Source of the DNA: Agelas oroides
Lineage: Eukaryota; Porifera; Demospongiae; Agelasida; Agelasidae
Direction: 5' to 3'
NCBI GenBank assembly: GCA_949130485.1
Contig: OX422185.1
Coordinates: 9,796,118-9,860,117, forward strand
DNA: 64,000 bases
Shown: positions 47,101 to 59,100 of the stretch, piece by piece
Layout of the letters: every line of letters begins with the position of its first letter
How positions within the stretch are numbered: position 1 is the first letter of the stretch
Made by a program: the position numbers and the translations under genes
Notes under the pieces: generated by a model
What the model saw: the letters and a program-made list of their open reading frames with translations, nothing else
Told to the model about the DNA's origin: nothing
The model's database searches: none

Positions 47101-50100
47101 CAATCACTGGCTCCTGAAGAACAACCATGATGAAGATCTGGGTCTTGCTGGTGCTCTTAGGTAAGAACTACTAGTGAGATGATTCGTCATCATGGGGCGA
47201 GCCTGAGCAAGCAGCAAACTGCTGATTTACTACTTTGTCATGGCACACAGCAGGATTCGTCACTGTCGACTGTTTAAGCCAAATTAAATAACGCATATAA
47301 GGGCTAAGTCCGATATAAGTATCACATATGCCAGCCATTTCTCCAGCCAAGGCAGCTAATGTGCTACACATAAGCTTTACACTGAAATCATGAGCTAAAT
47401 CTCTGGCATTTGTGAGTGCATGTTGTTTATGCATGGCCCGCCGTACCTCAGTGAAGTGACCCAGCAACCACCGTCCATATTAAATTTGTACCGCCAGTGA
47501 GCGGACTGTCTTCATCGGTAGAAACACAAACCAGTGCCACACATGCTTCTGACAATAGCCCTTAACATGCTTCACGCGCATCTTCGAGAAATATTTAAAA
47601 TTTACGGTAAGTAGTCGGTCCATAGATAGCTAGCTACATACACACACACGTGCGCAATGCAGTCACGCTAGTGTGGGGCTCGCTCAGGCTCGCCCCAATT
47701 AAACTTGGAGGTGTCTCAAACCTTGCAAAGCTGAGCCACAGTAGTGGTATTGGCTATTGCTACATGCAATGCTATGCTGCACAAAATGTTTCTTTCCTGC
47801 ATGGCCAAGGGACACAAAATACTACACTCAAGCAGCACATCAAGCTCCACATCAGTCCGAAATTCAGTCCAAAAATTAGTTCATAGTCCAGTCAAGAGTC
47901 TAGAGTCCAGGTTTTGTACCAATCTGGGAAGAGTGGTTTCTACGCCTGTTTATGACAACAAGGTCAGCCCAGTGCCGGCCAAGGCCAACCAGCTAAGGCA
48001 GCTAGCTACAATGTGCACGGCATGTTGTGAGTATTCCTGCCCACCTCTTCTTATCCCGCCTTTTTGCTGCACAAAATCTATTTTCAAAACGAATTGTGCT
48101 AACTGGTACCACGTTTAAAACATAATTGTCTTGTCAAGCCCGTAGGCAGGGAGGGTTTGAGGGGGTTTGCTTGAACACCCCTTTTGTCCTCCAAACAGTT
48201 TTATGCATCGCCTGGATATATGTTTTCAATGTCCTACCGCTACAATGTATAAACTGCTCTACCACTAGCCTCACTGCCATAGCATTGTGATAACTGCCCT
48301 CCAAACACATTGCTGCTATGCACTGTGTTTGTTTTTGAGGTTTTGAGATGCCCCTAGTCTTGCATGCTTATGCATACGTACATGCACAATCAGATATCTA
48401 GGTACCCCCCTTCTGAAAATCCTGGCTACGGGCCTGCTTGTGTATACCCTGCAACCCATTTATAAATGTACCTCTATGTTTCTTGCGGTTTCCAGTCCCG
48501 AGACAAACAGGAGAAGTGCAAGCGCAAGTGCTATGGAAAAGTTAAGGTGGATGGGAAGCAGCACACCTTTGTTGAGGTATTTGCTGTGTAAGGATAAAAT
48601 GGCATGAGCATAAATAGCAACATTTCAGAAATTATAAGAAATATAGTCATAAACCAAATGAAATCCCACTGTGAGAAGAGTGAGTCCATGTATGTCTGCT
48701 TGTTTGAGATTCCATGAGTACTACCACACCATAATCCAGAGGAAGTATGTACAAATCCAAATTGTGGTAGTTATTTGTATCTTCGGTACACATCCTGTCA
48801 AGGGTATATACTTACAAATGTTGGACATATCCTGTGACAGGTGTACCTAGAAATGCCACAGGTAAGTTTAATGCCCCTTTGATCCTACGTATACATGTAT
48901 GCACAATCATTCTTTAAGTGCTGAGGCTAATTATTTTTGCACATGGTACTGTATTATAGCTTCGGACTATTATGAGAGTTTGCATAACTGCGAATACTCT
49001 TTAAGAAGTGAAAGGTAGGGGACGTTCAGGTGTATGCTTGTATGAAGATTGACAGAGTGTAATTGCAAATGAAATTTGCCAACTAGACTACGTAATGTTA
49101 GCTACCATGATAACCCCAAAACTAGGCTTTTGAATATTGGTTTACACAGTAACATGACATTCTAGTAGTACGTACTCCCATAGATTATGTATCAAGCACC
49201 CACTCCCCTCTTTTTGCTCAAGTTTCTGCACAGGGTCGCAAAGAAATGTAGTAAGGCCCTACCTACCCCAAGGAATGACCAGTAATTTATTGTGCAATCG
49301 TCAATGGCTAAATTTTGCTAGTAATGATTTATCTCTGAATTTGAATTACATGTACCTGTCAGTGCGCATGAAAGCCTGTAGCTAAAGCCTCGATAGTACA
49401 TAGCCACTAATCAGCAAAAACTCCCCAAAAATACGCAAGTTCCAAGGGTCGTATCTAATCACTGGACTGGATTGTGGACTGGACTGCTGGACTGATGGAC
49501 TAGATTGTTGAAGAGAAAACTAAACAGCAAGAAACTGATGCTTATCACAGTGCGGAGCTCTACGACCACTCAGCGTCTTCATAGCTTCAAATTCACCCTG
49601 GTCAACAAAAGCCATTCACAACACTCTGAGGCTGCTGTCCGTTACTTAGGACGCCATTTTCTAATTTTGTACGCATGCACACACGAAGTCTCGTTCCCAG
49701 ACCAAAGACCACAGCCATTGGTCTGGAAGCGAGACTAGTACACAAGCGAAATCGCCAGCGGGCAATACGCATGGCTGGCACAGTCTTTTCCCCCTGAGGG
49801 TTATTGTCCCTATCCCTGTCCCTCTCTCCCTGTTTGTGTCACCATGTCCATGTTGCTGTCCTTTGTCACTATTCCTCTGTCCCTGTCCCTATGTCTGTCC
49901 TTGTTTCTCTGTCCCTGTCTGACTATTCCTGTCGCTGTCCCTCTGTCCCTGTCCTGTCCCTGTCCCTGTCCCTCTGCTGCATTGGGCAAGGCTTATGAAC
50001 AGCATGTAGGTAAGGCGCTGCATTCAGCTGCCTACTTGTAGCTACACTAAAAATAGCCTACTCACAGCTTTAGTGAACTGTAAAGCTAGGATTGTCAGTT

Positions 50101-53100
50101 GTCAGTATGATAGTTTTCTGTGCTGCAGCTGGTCAGTCGTCATGTGATTGACAACTGAATCATGAAATTGGTTTCACAAAGTTTGGTAGGGAGAGTGGTT
50201 TGCCCTTCATCAGGTTCTAGCAGGCTATATTACACATAATTATTACATGCCTGGAACCACTACTAAACTGTCAATGCCGTTTTAAGTTCTGGTGTTGTGG
50301 TTACACTTGAAATATTCTTCTTAGGCTTAGGTCTGACTGTAACTGATCAAAAAAGTACAGAAACAAGACTTAAAAACATTAAAAATGTAAAGAGATGTAG
50401 GAATAGCATGCCAAAAAGTATGCAAACAAGGTAGGGATAATGCATGAAAGCAAAGGTCAACATATTGGCAAAGCCCGATGCAATACTGCTAGATCATATT
50501 AGCCTTGTTCCTGAGCCGGCATGTGGGAGAAGGAAAGTGTCCTGGGGACGAGGCTAAAACCATGCCATGTACTTAAACGACACTATCATAAGTCTGCAGT
50601 CTACTCCAACTCACTGCTTAAGTTGTTGAAGAAATTCCGTATAACATAATGCTACCAAGAGGGTCATACTAGCCTTGTTCCCAGGCCACGTGGGAGAAGG
50701 AAGTGGCCTGAGAACGAGGTTCAGCCATGAATTGCCAGTAAAGGTTGTGAACTTGTGGTACGTTTTAGGAAGACCCCCATGCACTGTCTAACTGTAGTGT
50801 GAAAAAGATGTAGGGATGGGGCTTTGCCAATATGTTGACCTTTGCTTTCATGCATTATCCCTACCTTGCTTGCATACTTTTTGGCATGCCATCCCTACTT
50901 CTTTTTACATTTTTAATGTTTTTTAAGTCTTGTGTTAAATAGTTGTAAGGTATAGTTTATGGGTCCAAAATATTAAAAGGACCAAAACTCGCTGTCATGC
51001 AATGATAAAAAAGGGTAATCCCCTGAACAGCAGTGCTTTTTTTTTGGGGCATATCACTAGTAATTACATGTTTAGCTATGAATGTCCCACTCATTTGGCA
51101 GCAAGTTTTCCACACACTAACCATAACTGTCCCACCCATTTATTCATAACTAGCTCACTCCCAGAGTAACTTAACTCCACCGTTTTTAGTACCATACCAA
51201 ATTCGTGTATAGAAAATTCCACACCTATAGAAACAATAATGTGCTTGTTGGTGTTGGTGCTTCCCCATGTGACACGACAACAATACTACATGTATGAGCA
51301 ATCAATGAACCACATCTCCCTAGAAAATAATCATGCTACTTACCCAAATATCATGAAGGTAAATACTACATGTATGAGCAATCAATGAACCACATCTCCC
51401 TAAAAAATAATCATGCTACTTACCCAAATATCATGAAGGTAAATACTACATGTATGAGCAATCAATGAACCACATCTCCCTAAAAAATAATCATGCTACT
51501 TACCCAAATATCATGAAGGTAAATACTACATGTATGAGCAATCAATGAACCACATCTCCCTAGAAAATAATCATGCTACTTACCCAAATATCATGAAGGT
51601 AAAGATTGTGAGGAGCAGGCAGATAAGGGAAACACAACACCCTATGTATGTCACAATTTGTAGAGACAACTGCTCCTCTCTAGTTGTAATCTGAAATAAA
51701 GAAAGAAACAATTATAAGCAGTAAAGTTGTATCACTCCCAGGTGTGTACACAGTAATGTCACACAGCCTCATATAAAAATTTTACAACCTAGAGTTATAG
51801 TAGCATTACCTTAAGTTCCCGAGAATACACCCCCTTCAAGTAAATGCCCTCTCCCCTCTTTAACCCTCAAGTTCGTACATAGATATTTTCCCCTCGCTTA
51901 AATGCCCCATATCGAGCATCTTCTGGGCATGCTTTTAGTAAGCTCTTGGTTTTATTAGCTACTCATTGACTGTGTTTGTAAACACATACACACAAAATTA
52001 CTACAGCCTCAATCGCTGGCCATTGCTAAGGTTTTTGTTGCTTGCACTGGGAATGTGAGCTTACTGCGGGGTTGTCTCCTGTCCTCACTGACGATGCAAG
52101 TTCCTTCAATGCCTCTTGGTTTAGTGTCTACACAAGCGCTGCTAATTTCCTGTAGTACATGTTCAGCAAAGTTGCCTATCTTCCAGAAAGTCACAGCAGT
52201 GGTTGTGATTGTCAACCTCATGCACATTAAAGATTGTAAGGAACGGAAGGAGGGGGCAAACGCATGAGACGAATTGAATATTCAAGATAACACTCCCTCC
52301 CCACTTTTGCCTTAAATAGTGTGCAAAAAGGATGGGGGCATATTTTCGGGAGCTTATTAGCATATACAACAGATAATGGAAAATACTGAAAATTTGTTTC
52401 ACGCGATTCCCAAATGCCAGGCAACAAGCTGCTCTCATGTATTGCACACGGGAACTGGTGGGGGAGACTCCTCTACCATTTTAGGACTCATATTCATTTA
52501 GAATGTTTCTCTATGTGGTATGGCTGCTGACAACTGGGTCTATGTGTAGCAGTCCCTACTTTGCCTTATGGTGCTAGTGCTAAACCTCGGGTGTATGCCC
52601 TGGCAGTTATTTGTAATGATTACTATTCTAGGCAGGAAGAAGTGGGATGCAAGGGGTAGAGCCATCACCGAAGTCACCATGCGAGGAATGTGCAGGTTGC
52701 AGCTTTGTAAAGCTTTTAGTAATGGTAATGAGTAATGGTGTAAGAGATTAGTGGGTTGAAGGACAACGTTGCACCAACCTTGCTGTGGAGTAACCTACGT
52801 ATACATGCCAGATGTTTGTAGTGTAGTGAACTGCAGGTGTGTTGCAATTTAGGCGGATGTGGTAAGCTTTCGGTAGGAGTAATGATACGTAGTTGTGGTG
52901 TTGCCTCCTGCAGAGTAGTAAGGGAGCCTTCTGAAGTTGATGGCACTGGCAGCACGTTGCCATGAGATTAGATGTGCTAGCTATAGGTGCATATTTGGCT
53001 TTGTTGTGTACTGCTTGAAGTGGACTAGGGAAGGGACAACGTTTAGAGCTGTGGCTGCAGTTGGAAGCACAAGTTATTCTTCTTTGCAGGCAAGAAGAAT

Positions 53101-56100
53101 AACTTTGTACAAGTGCCATGATAGTAAGGGATTTGGAGGATTTATGACCCCAGACATCCATCACCACTAGATTTTCACACTGGAGAAGTATGCGGCATTC
53201 AAATTCCAGGTTGGTAGGAGGTGATTCAGCAACAAATGTCTGCTCTAGCTTCTTGATTGTGGTGTTACGTAGGTAGTGGTGCGAGGTCTTGGTCCCGGTG
53301 GAGAGTTTCATTAGATGGGGACAAGAGCTGGCGTTTTGTGCACTTCTTGGTTAGCCAATCAGTGAGTAGCGACAAGAGGTTGCTCAGCTTGTCATCAGGG
53401 AGGTGCAGTTACGTACCACTTGCCTTGGAATGTTAGTGATGTAAATGGTTCTTCGTCCAGTTCATTGACAGAGGGAAGTAAAAAGGGTGAATGAATGCAT
53501 ACTTGGTGGAGCCAATGGGTAGGAAGTCAACAAGGTAGTGAATCAGATCATTAGAGCAATGTTTGGTGATAGTCCAGTATAGTGCATTAGCTACAAGGGG
53601 GCCTGGTGCAGCCAAATGGGAGCTGATTGTCCATGTAAGTAGGAGATCCTCCAGTAAATTTCGAGGAGCTTCCAATCCTGTCTGTTCACTGGTAACAATC
53701 CAGGCCCAGCTATCAGCTGAATGTCATTGTTAATCGTGCTATAGTAGGGCGAATAGGACTCTTTGACAGTTCTATCATTAATGCTGCTAAGTGCTTAGCT
53801 GACAGGTGTACCCTCTTGAGCACTGGAAGTTGGGAAAGTAAGCTGTAAGTTCCTGCCAAGTGGCACTTTTAATCTCCATTCTGCAAGACTAGTGCGTGTT
53901 GGTAGGTCTGCCACGTGAGACTACTGTGTTGGAGGGTGTGGAAGTAAGTATATATGTTACTGCCTGATTTCAAACCCTCTACCAGTTTGTAAACCATCCA
54001 ACTGGATTATAAGCTGATCAGCTGAATTTAAAACTGGTCTGGTCTACACAAAGTCAGAAAATGGGTTAATAAATTGGCATACATGGTTGAAATAAAAGCT
54101 CGTAGAAAGAAGCTGCGAAACACAATCTTGTGTTGTTCATACTTGATCCCAAAGATCTGGGAACCAAACGATGCCTGGTGTAGTTACCAACACAAGTGAG
54201 CACCACTAGCATGTCTTAACTTGGAATGAGGCAAGTCATTTTTTTTGTATGTTAGTTTTAGCCATACTTGTTAGTCTCACAAGCCAGACCCAACTAACAC
54301 CATTGTGGATTGTTTGGGTCTGGCTTGCTTGCTTATATGCTTCTGTAAATCATTTGGCCAGCTTTCATGCTATTTGGGCTGCAAGCTGCTTGTTTGGCCA
54401 GCTTTCTAGCTGTCCAGCAAGCCTGTGCAGCTTTCATGTTGTTTGGGCTGCTTGTAAACCATTCAGCCAGCTTCCACGTCGTTTGGCTAGCTTTCAAACC
54501 GTAATGCAAGCCAGTCCTGAGAATGAACTGTTTCCATCAAAAGACCGATTTTCCAGAATTGCTACCCCAGTAACAGCTAGGTACTTAGGTAGGACAACGG
54601 TACTTTGTGTGAAATGTCTGGCAAGAACTGTGTTTGGCTAGACCGTCTTTGGGGAGTTGGTAAAACGTGGAATACCTGGTTTCCGAACGGCACCACTTTG
54701 ATTTGTATAATGAAAGCGGGCCAATCGGTTTAAAACTGGATGACCAGTTTATGAACCAGTGGCCTGTTTACAAACTGGTCAAGTTTGCAATCAGTTTGCA
54801 ATGTAGTTCAGACTCAGGATGAGCTATGTCAGTGGGGTATGAGGGTAGTGGCCCTCAAGTGGTGTAACTGCTGCCAGTGCTGGTTGAGGAGGGATGCTTC
54901 CCCTCACATTTGATGGACATGTGGGCGTACTTACATTGGGAGGCATATGGACAGGAAGAGTAGCTAAAGCATAGGCATGATATTGTGGCTGTCTTTGTCC
55001 TGTTGCTGGTACAATAGGAAAAGCAATTCCTGGCGGGACAGGCTACCATATATCATACTGTGACCATATTTGTGGCATTTGGAACAGAATGGCCTAGCAT
55101 GTATATATACGCCAAAGTGTCCATAGCTCCTGGTCCAGCAAGTCCAAACAGAGGCTGAAGTTGTGACTCAGCTTTAGGCTGAATGCTAGCCTTTACAGGC
55201 TTTAAAAGTGATACTGTTTTAACTGCTAATATAATGCGGTCTTGATAAGTGTTTATTTGGATTTGCCTGTTTGGGTTGTTAGTGTTCTGTTGTAAGGAGG
55301 TAGAGGGACAAAACCTGATTCTTTGGCTTGCAAAGTGGAAACCCATCACATGTACCAGTATTCTATGGCTCAAGTTATAGTGTAGTACATAACTTTTCTC
55401 TCCCTGAATGGTTCACCTGTGGCAGAGTTCTCGCTAGGCCTTTAGCGGATGGTTTTGCACCATTTGGTTAATTGCAGCACCATTTGGATGTGGCGAATTT
55501 AGGTAAGAGCACCATTTGGATCACTTCCTAAACCCTGCCCCTAGCAGTTACTATCCTGGGCTTCCACTTAACATTTCAATAGCGGTGTGCAGAGAGGGTG
55601 TTTCATACCAGTCACGTGCGCTATGCATTAATGATAATTCCAGGACTGAAAATCATCAATACAACAATTGGAAATGGTGTGCGGCAAAGATCATAATGGG
55701 TTTAGAGGGGTTTTCGTGATGCTGAAAGTGTCTCGCCAGTCAGAAGTAACATTACATGCCTTTGTGACCTCCAAATGGCATTTATGTGGCTGTTGAGAGC
55801 TAGATGAACGGCAATGATCGATCTCGACCTAATAGACAGCTTCAGTATGGTTGAAAATATCCCCCAACCCAAGTGAACCCAGCACGCTAGAAGCTTCTGA
55901 TGCCGAGAAATTGTTCTTGAAGCAATGGAATGCAGGAGGTTAGCAAGTAACTTGACAATCAGGATCACGTGTTGATGTATACGACATCACGAGTGTCGGA
56001 CCTCCTCTGGTTTCATATGTGCCTATTGTACTATGCACCATTTGGAAGTAGATTTCTAGCGAGAACCCTGACCTGTGGTCCATTGACATCCACTAGCACT

Positions 56101-59100
56101 GCAAAAGATGTAAGATGTGTTGTAGTACATGTGACACTTCTTCCGTTCTCCAAAGTAGTTTTAATACCAACAGAAGACCAGTTACTGCAGTGAACAATGC
56201 ACAAATGCTAAGTGAAGTACTTCATTAACATGCACCTACAAAAGCATCTTGATGCCTACACATTCTAGTGCAAATTGGCTGTCTCCAAAGTTGGATTAGT
56301 ATATACATAACATCAGGCTTTGTTGTGTACTAGCATTTACAAAGGAGCAAAACGTTGAAACAGCAGAATGTAAGTGTGACCAGGTATTGCGTAATCAACC
56401 ATTGACCATTGGTCCTTTTTGTATTTTAGGGTAGGGTTCTGGTTCATCCTGTCCCAGAAAATATAGACTGCCCTGTACTCGGTTTTTCAAGTCTGTTTTC
56501 AGAATAATGCTGAATGAAACAATGCATTCGCAGTGTGGTTGACACAACTTGTTTTACTTAGACACTCTAAGCCTCATTCAAAGGCAATTCGTATTTCCCG
56601 AAATGGCAGAGAACATAGAGGAGAACAAAGCGAGACAGAGCGGAACGTCACACAAAATATGGAACAGCTAGACCAGTGGTCAAATGTTGATCACGATGCA
56701 TGCGTAACCCAGCTCAGTGACACTTCTAAGCAAGTTTAGTTTGGTCTTGAAACGGCCTTGTTAGGGCACCTGCCACATTAAGATGAAGAGACAAAAATAT
56801 ATAATAGCATTACTTTTAAGGAGATTACAGCATGTTGAGGATACATATGCAGGAACTGTTCTTCTTGAACTTTCATATATGATAGGGAAAGCAGTGAATT
56901 TGCTTACCTAATAGAGAAGTTCCAGAATACACACATGGAGGTGTTGGTAAAATTATAAACCTGTGGAAGTCAACATTTACTGTTGTTTAAGTGTAGCAGT
57001 TATATATCTCTACAGCAGATTCTTAGTTACAATGTACTGCTAGGCTTACTGACTCACTGTTTCAGTGGGGGCAAAGTGCAACTGGACAGGATGAGTAGTG
57101 ATTTGCTCTTCCAAATGGGGTGCATTCTGAACTGTAGCAGTCAGAATCACTGTGTTGGCCTTGAGTTCAGTGCTGTGTGAAAATTGCAGCACAAATTTCT
57201 ATGTAGTTGAATGATACACTGTATGGGTTAGGAAACTACTCTCACTGGTCCGTACCAACATCTATACCTTGTGATAGTTTGGTCCAGATATCCTGGAAGG
57301 TTATGTATCACAGCAGAGGATATCACGGATGGACAGTCTGGGAGAGATCAAGAAATAAATTTACAAATGCCACACAACAGACGCCCACATGCATAAATAT
57401 CTACCGTTCTACCCATTGCACCACACAGCAATGGTTTTGGCTTCCTCATCATTTGCTTGAAGAGTGTGAAGAAGTTGTTGGGAGCATGGAATTCCTCAGG
57501 GAGAGTTGGAAGAGACTCTCACACTGTTCACAGCTATCTTGCCACTTTGCCAAGTATCAAGATCATAGTACGAATCCATTGTGATCAATACTGCCTCGAA
57601 GTTTTAAGTATACGGTAGTCATGCCTTAATGCACCTGAAATCCAGCGCTCTGCTCCCACTGAACAAAAGTTGTGCAAAAGTAGTAAGCAATTGGTAGAAC
57701 TTGGAATGTAACTAATGATGTTAGGTACCCAAGTTGATTCATACGCCTAATTTTTGGCTCTTAAAAAATCGGGTTGTAGTTGTACTGCGTAACTTTATTG
57801 TGGAGGTTAGGCCGAGTGAGTACATACACAGACTCGCCTAGTCGCCTCATACCACACAAAGGCCTTAGCTGATCTTAGAAGTCTGCTTGGGACAGCAACT
57901 AAAATGGTTGCATGGCTTCCACTGACTTACTAAAGTTTACACACAGTAGTAGGTGCCATGCTTCACTTGCTCCTCCATGCCACTCATTGACAAGCGTATG
58001 CAGTTTGTGTATATGCATGTGTATGTGTTACGCTGTTTCCTTATTTTCGTGCCCAGCTGTCCACGCCCCCCTGGTAGAGAACGTATGGTGGTTTGATGCA
58101 AATTTCTTGTCACTAACACCTTTCTCATCTGGAATGTGACATGAGCAATGAAACCTGAGTGCAACAATTAAGAGTTGTTATATCATAGAAGTGATTGAAG
58201 TGCAAAAAGGCCGCCTTGATTGTATTCCGAGGTTTGCAATTATTGTGCGGAAGAGAGAACTCTGTGCATCAGCACTCCCTTCTTTTAAGAACTGGGTTAC
58301 AACAAACCTACTTACAAAGTCAGGCAGTTTGCAAGTTTGTGTGAAGGAAAGGTATCAACATGCTTGATCAGAACACTGTGTAAAAAGGTGTCATCAAGAT
58401 ATGTATGATGTGCGATATTTTCTCAAAAAAAAAAAGCCTCCTCAAATAAACACTAGCGTTGCTTATACGCCAGGTGTATGTTCGGCTGTATAAAGCTTAT
58501 AAACTCCAGGTCTCAAATGAACATTGAGTTCCAGCTAAAGGTGTGGCACATTTGTCCATGTGTACATGTACAGCATAGTCCAGTGTCTTATAAGGTGCTA
58601 CAAATGCAGGCTTGGAAATACTTTGTCTCACAAGCCAGACAATTTTTGTTCCGCAGCACTGATCATTTCTAGTACCTGGCATGCTGGAAGTGATTGGTGC
58701 TGTGGAAAAAGAATTCTGGTTTGTGAGACTAGCTAGGAAACTAGTGGCCACCAAAAAAGTACTGTCAATACAAGTAGTTCCACAAATGTGGGCCCACTTT
58801 GCTTTGATGCCTGGTCTACATAGTTGAATAGAATTTGCATACATGTAGCACTTAATGTTCACAACTATTTCAGTAGTACCACCGTAAGGTGATACAATGT
58901 TTGACAGTGAGGAAAGGTTATTTAGGAGTGCATATGCAAGCCTTACCTAAGTTGTCCGGAGCAGCTTCTTCGCCAGAATAGGTATGGTCTTCACACAGCA
59001 ACTGTATTGGTATCTCCATCATGGTTGAGATATTACCTGGGACACAGAAGTTGCATGCAACAGTTATCTAATGGGGAAGCTCTCTAGCTTAGCCTCATTC

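Noticed and set aside
47127..47160. Plus-strand ATG with a hydrophobic, signal-peptide-like start (MMKIWVLLVLLG) and GTAAGA donor
   Set aside because: No downstream exon fits its phase, and the only candidate was the shadow of exon 9.
48497..48571. Plus-strand cysteine/lysine-rich exon (CKRKCYGKVKVDG) with acceptor and donor-like edges
   Set aside because: It is the antisense shadow of receptor exon 9. The minus strand encodes helix 2 in the exact phase required by exons 8 and 10.
49804..50041. Two Ser/Leu- and Pro/Val-rich open frames
   Set aside because: They are translations of the degenerate TCCCTG microsatellite.
52937..53170. Plus-strand frame opposite the DIRS remnant
   Set aside because: It lies antisense to recognisable DIRS sequence and has no motif.
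57207..57584. Plus-strand frame of 125 codons
   Set aside because: It overlaps receptor exon 4 on the other strand and shows no domain or codon structure of its own.
58310..58370. A further receptor exon between exons 3 and 4
   Set aside because: The 60-base piece has good splice edges but gives a stop in the required phase, and exons 3 and 4 already join correctly.
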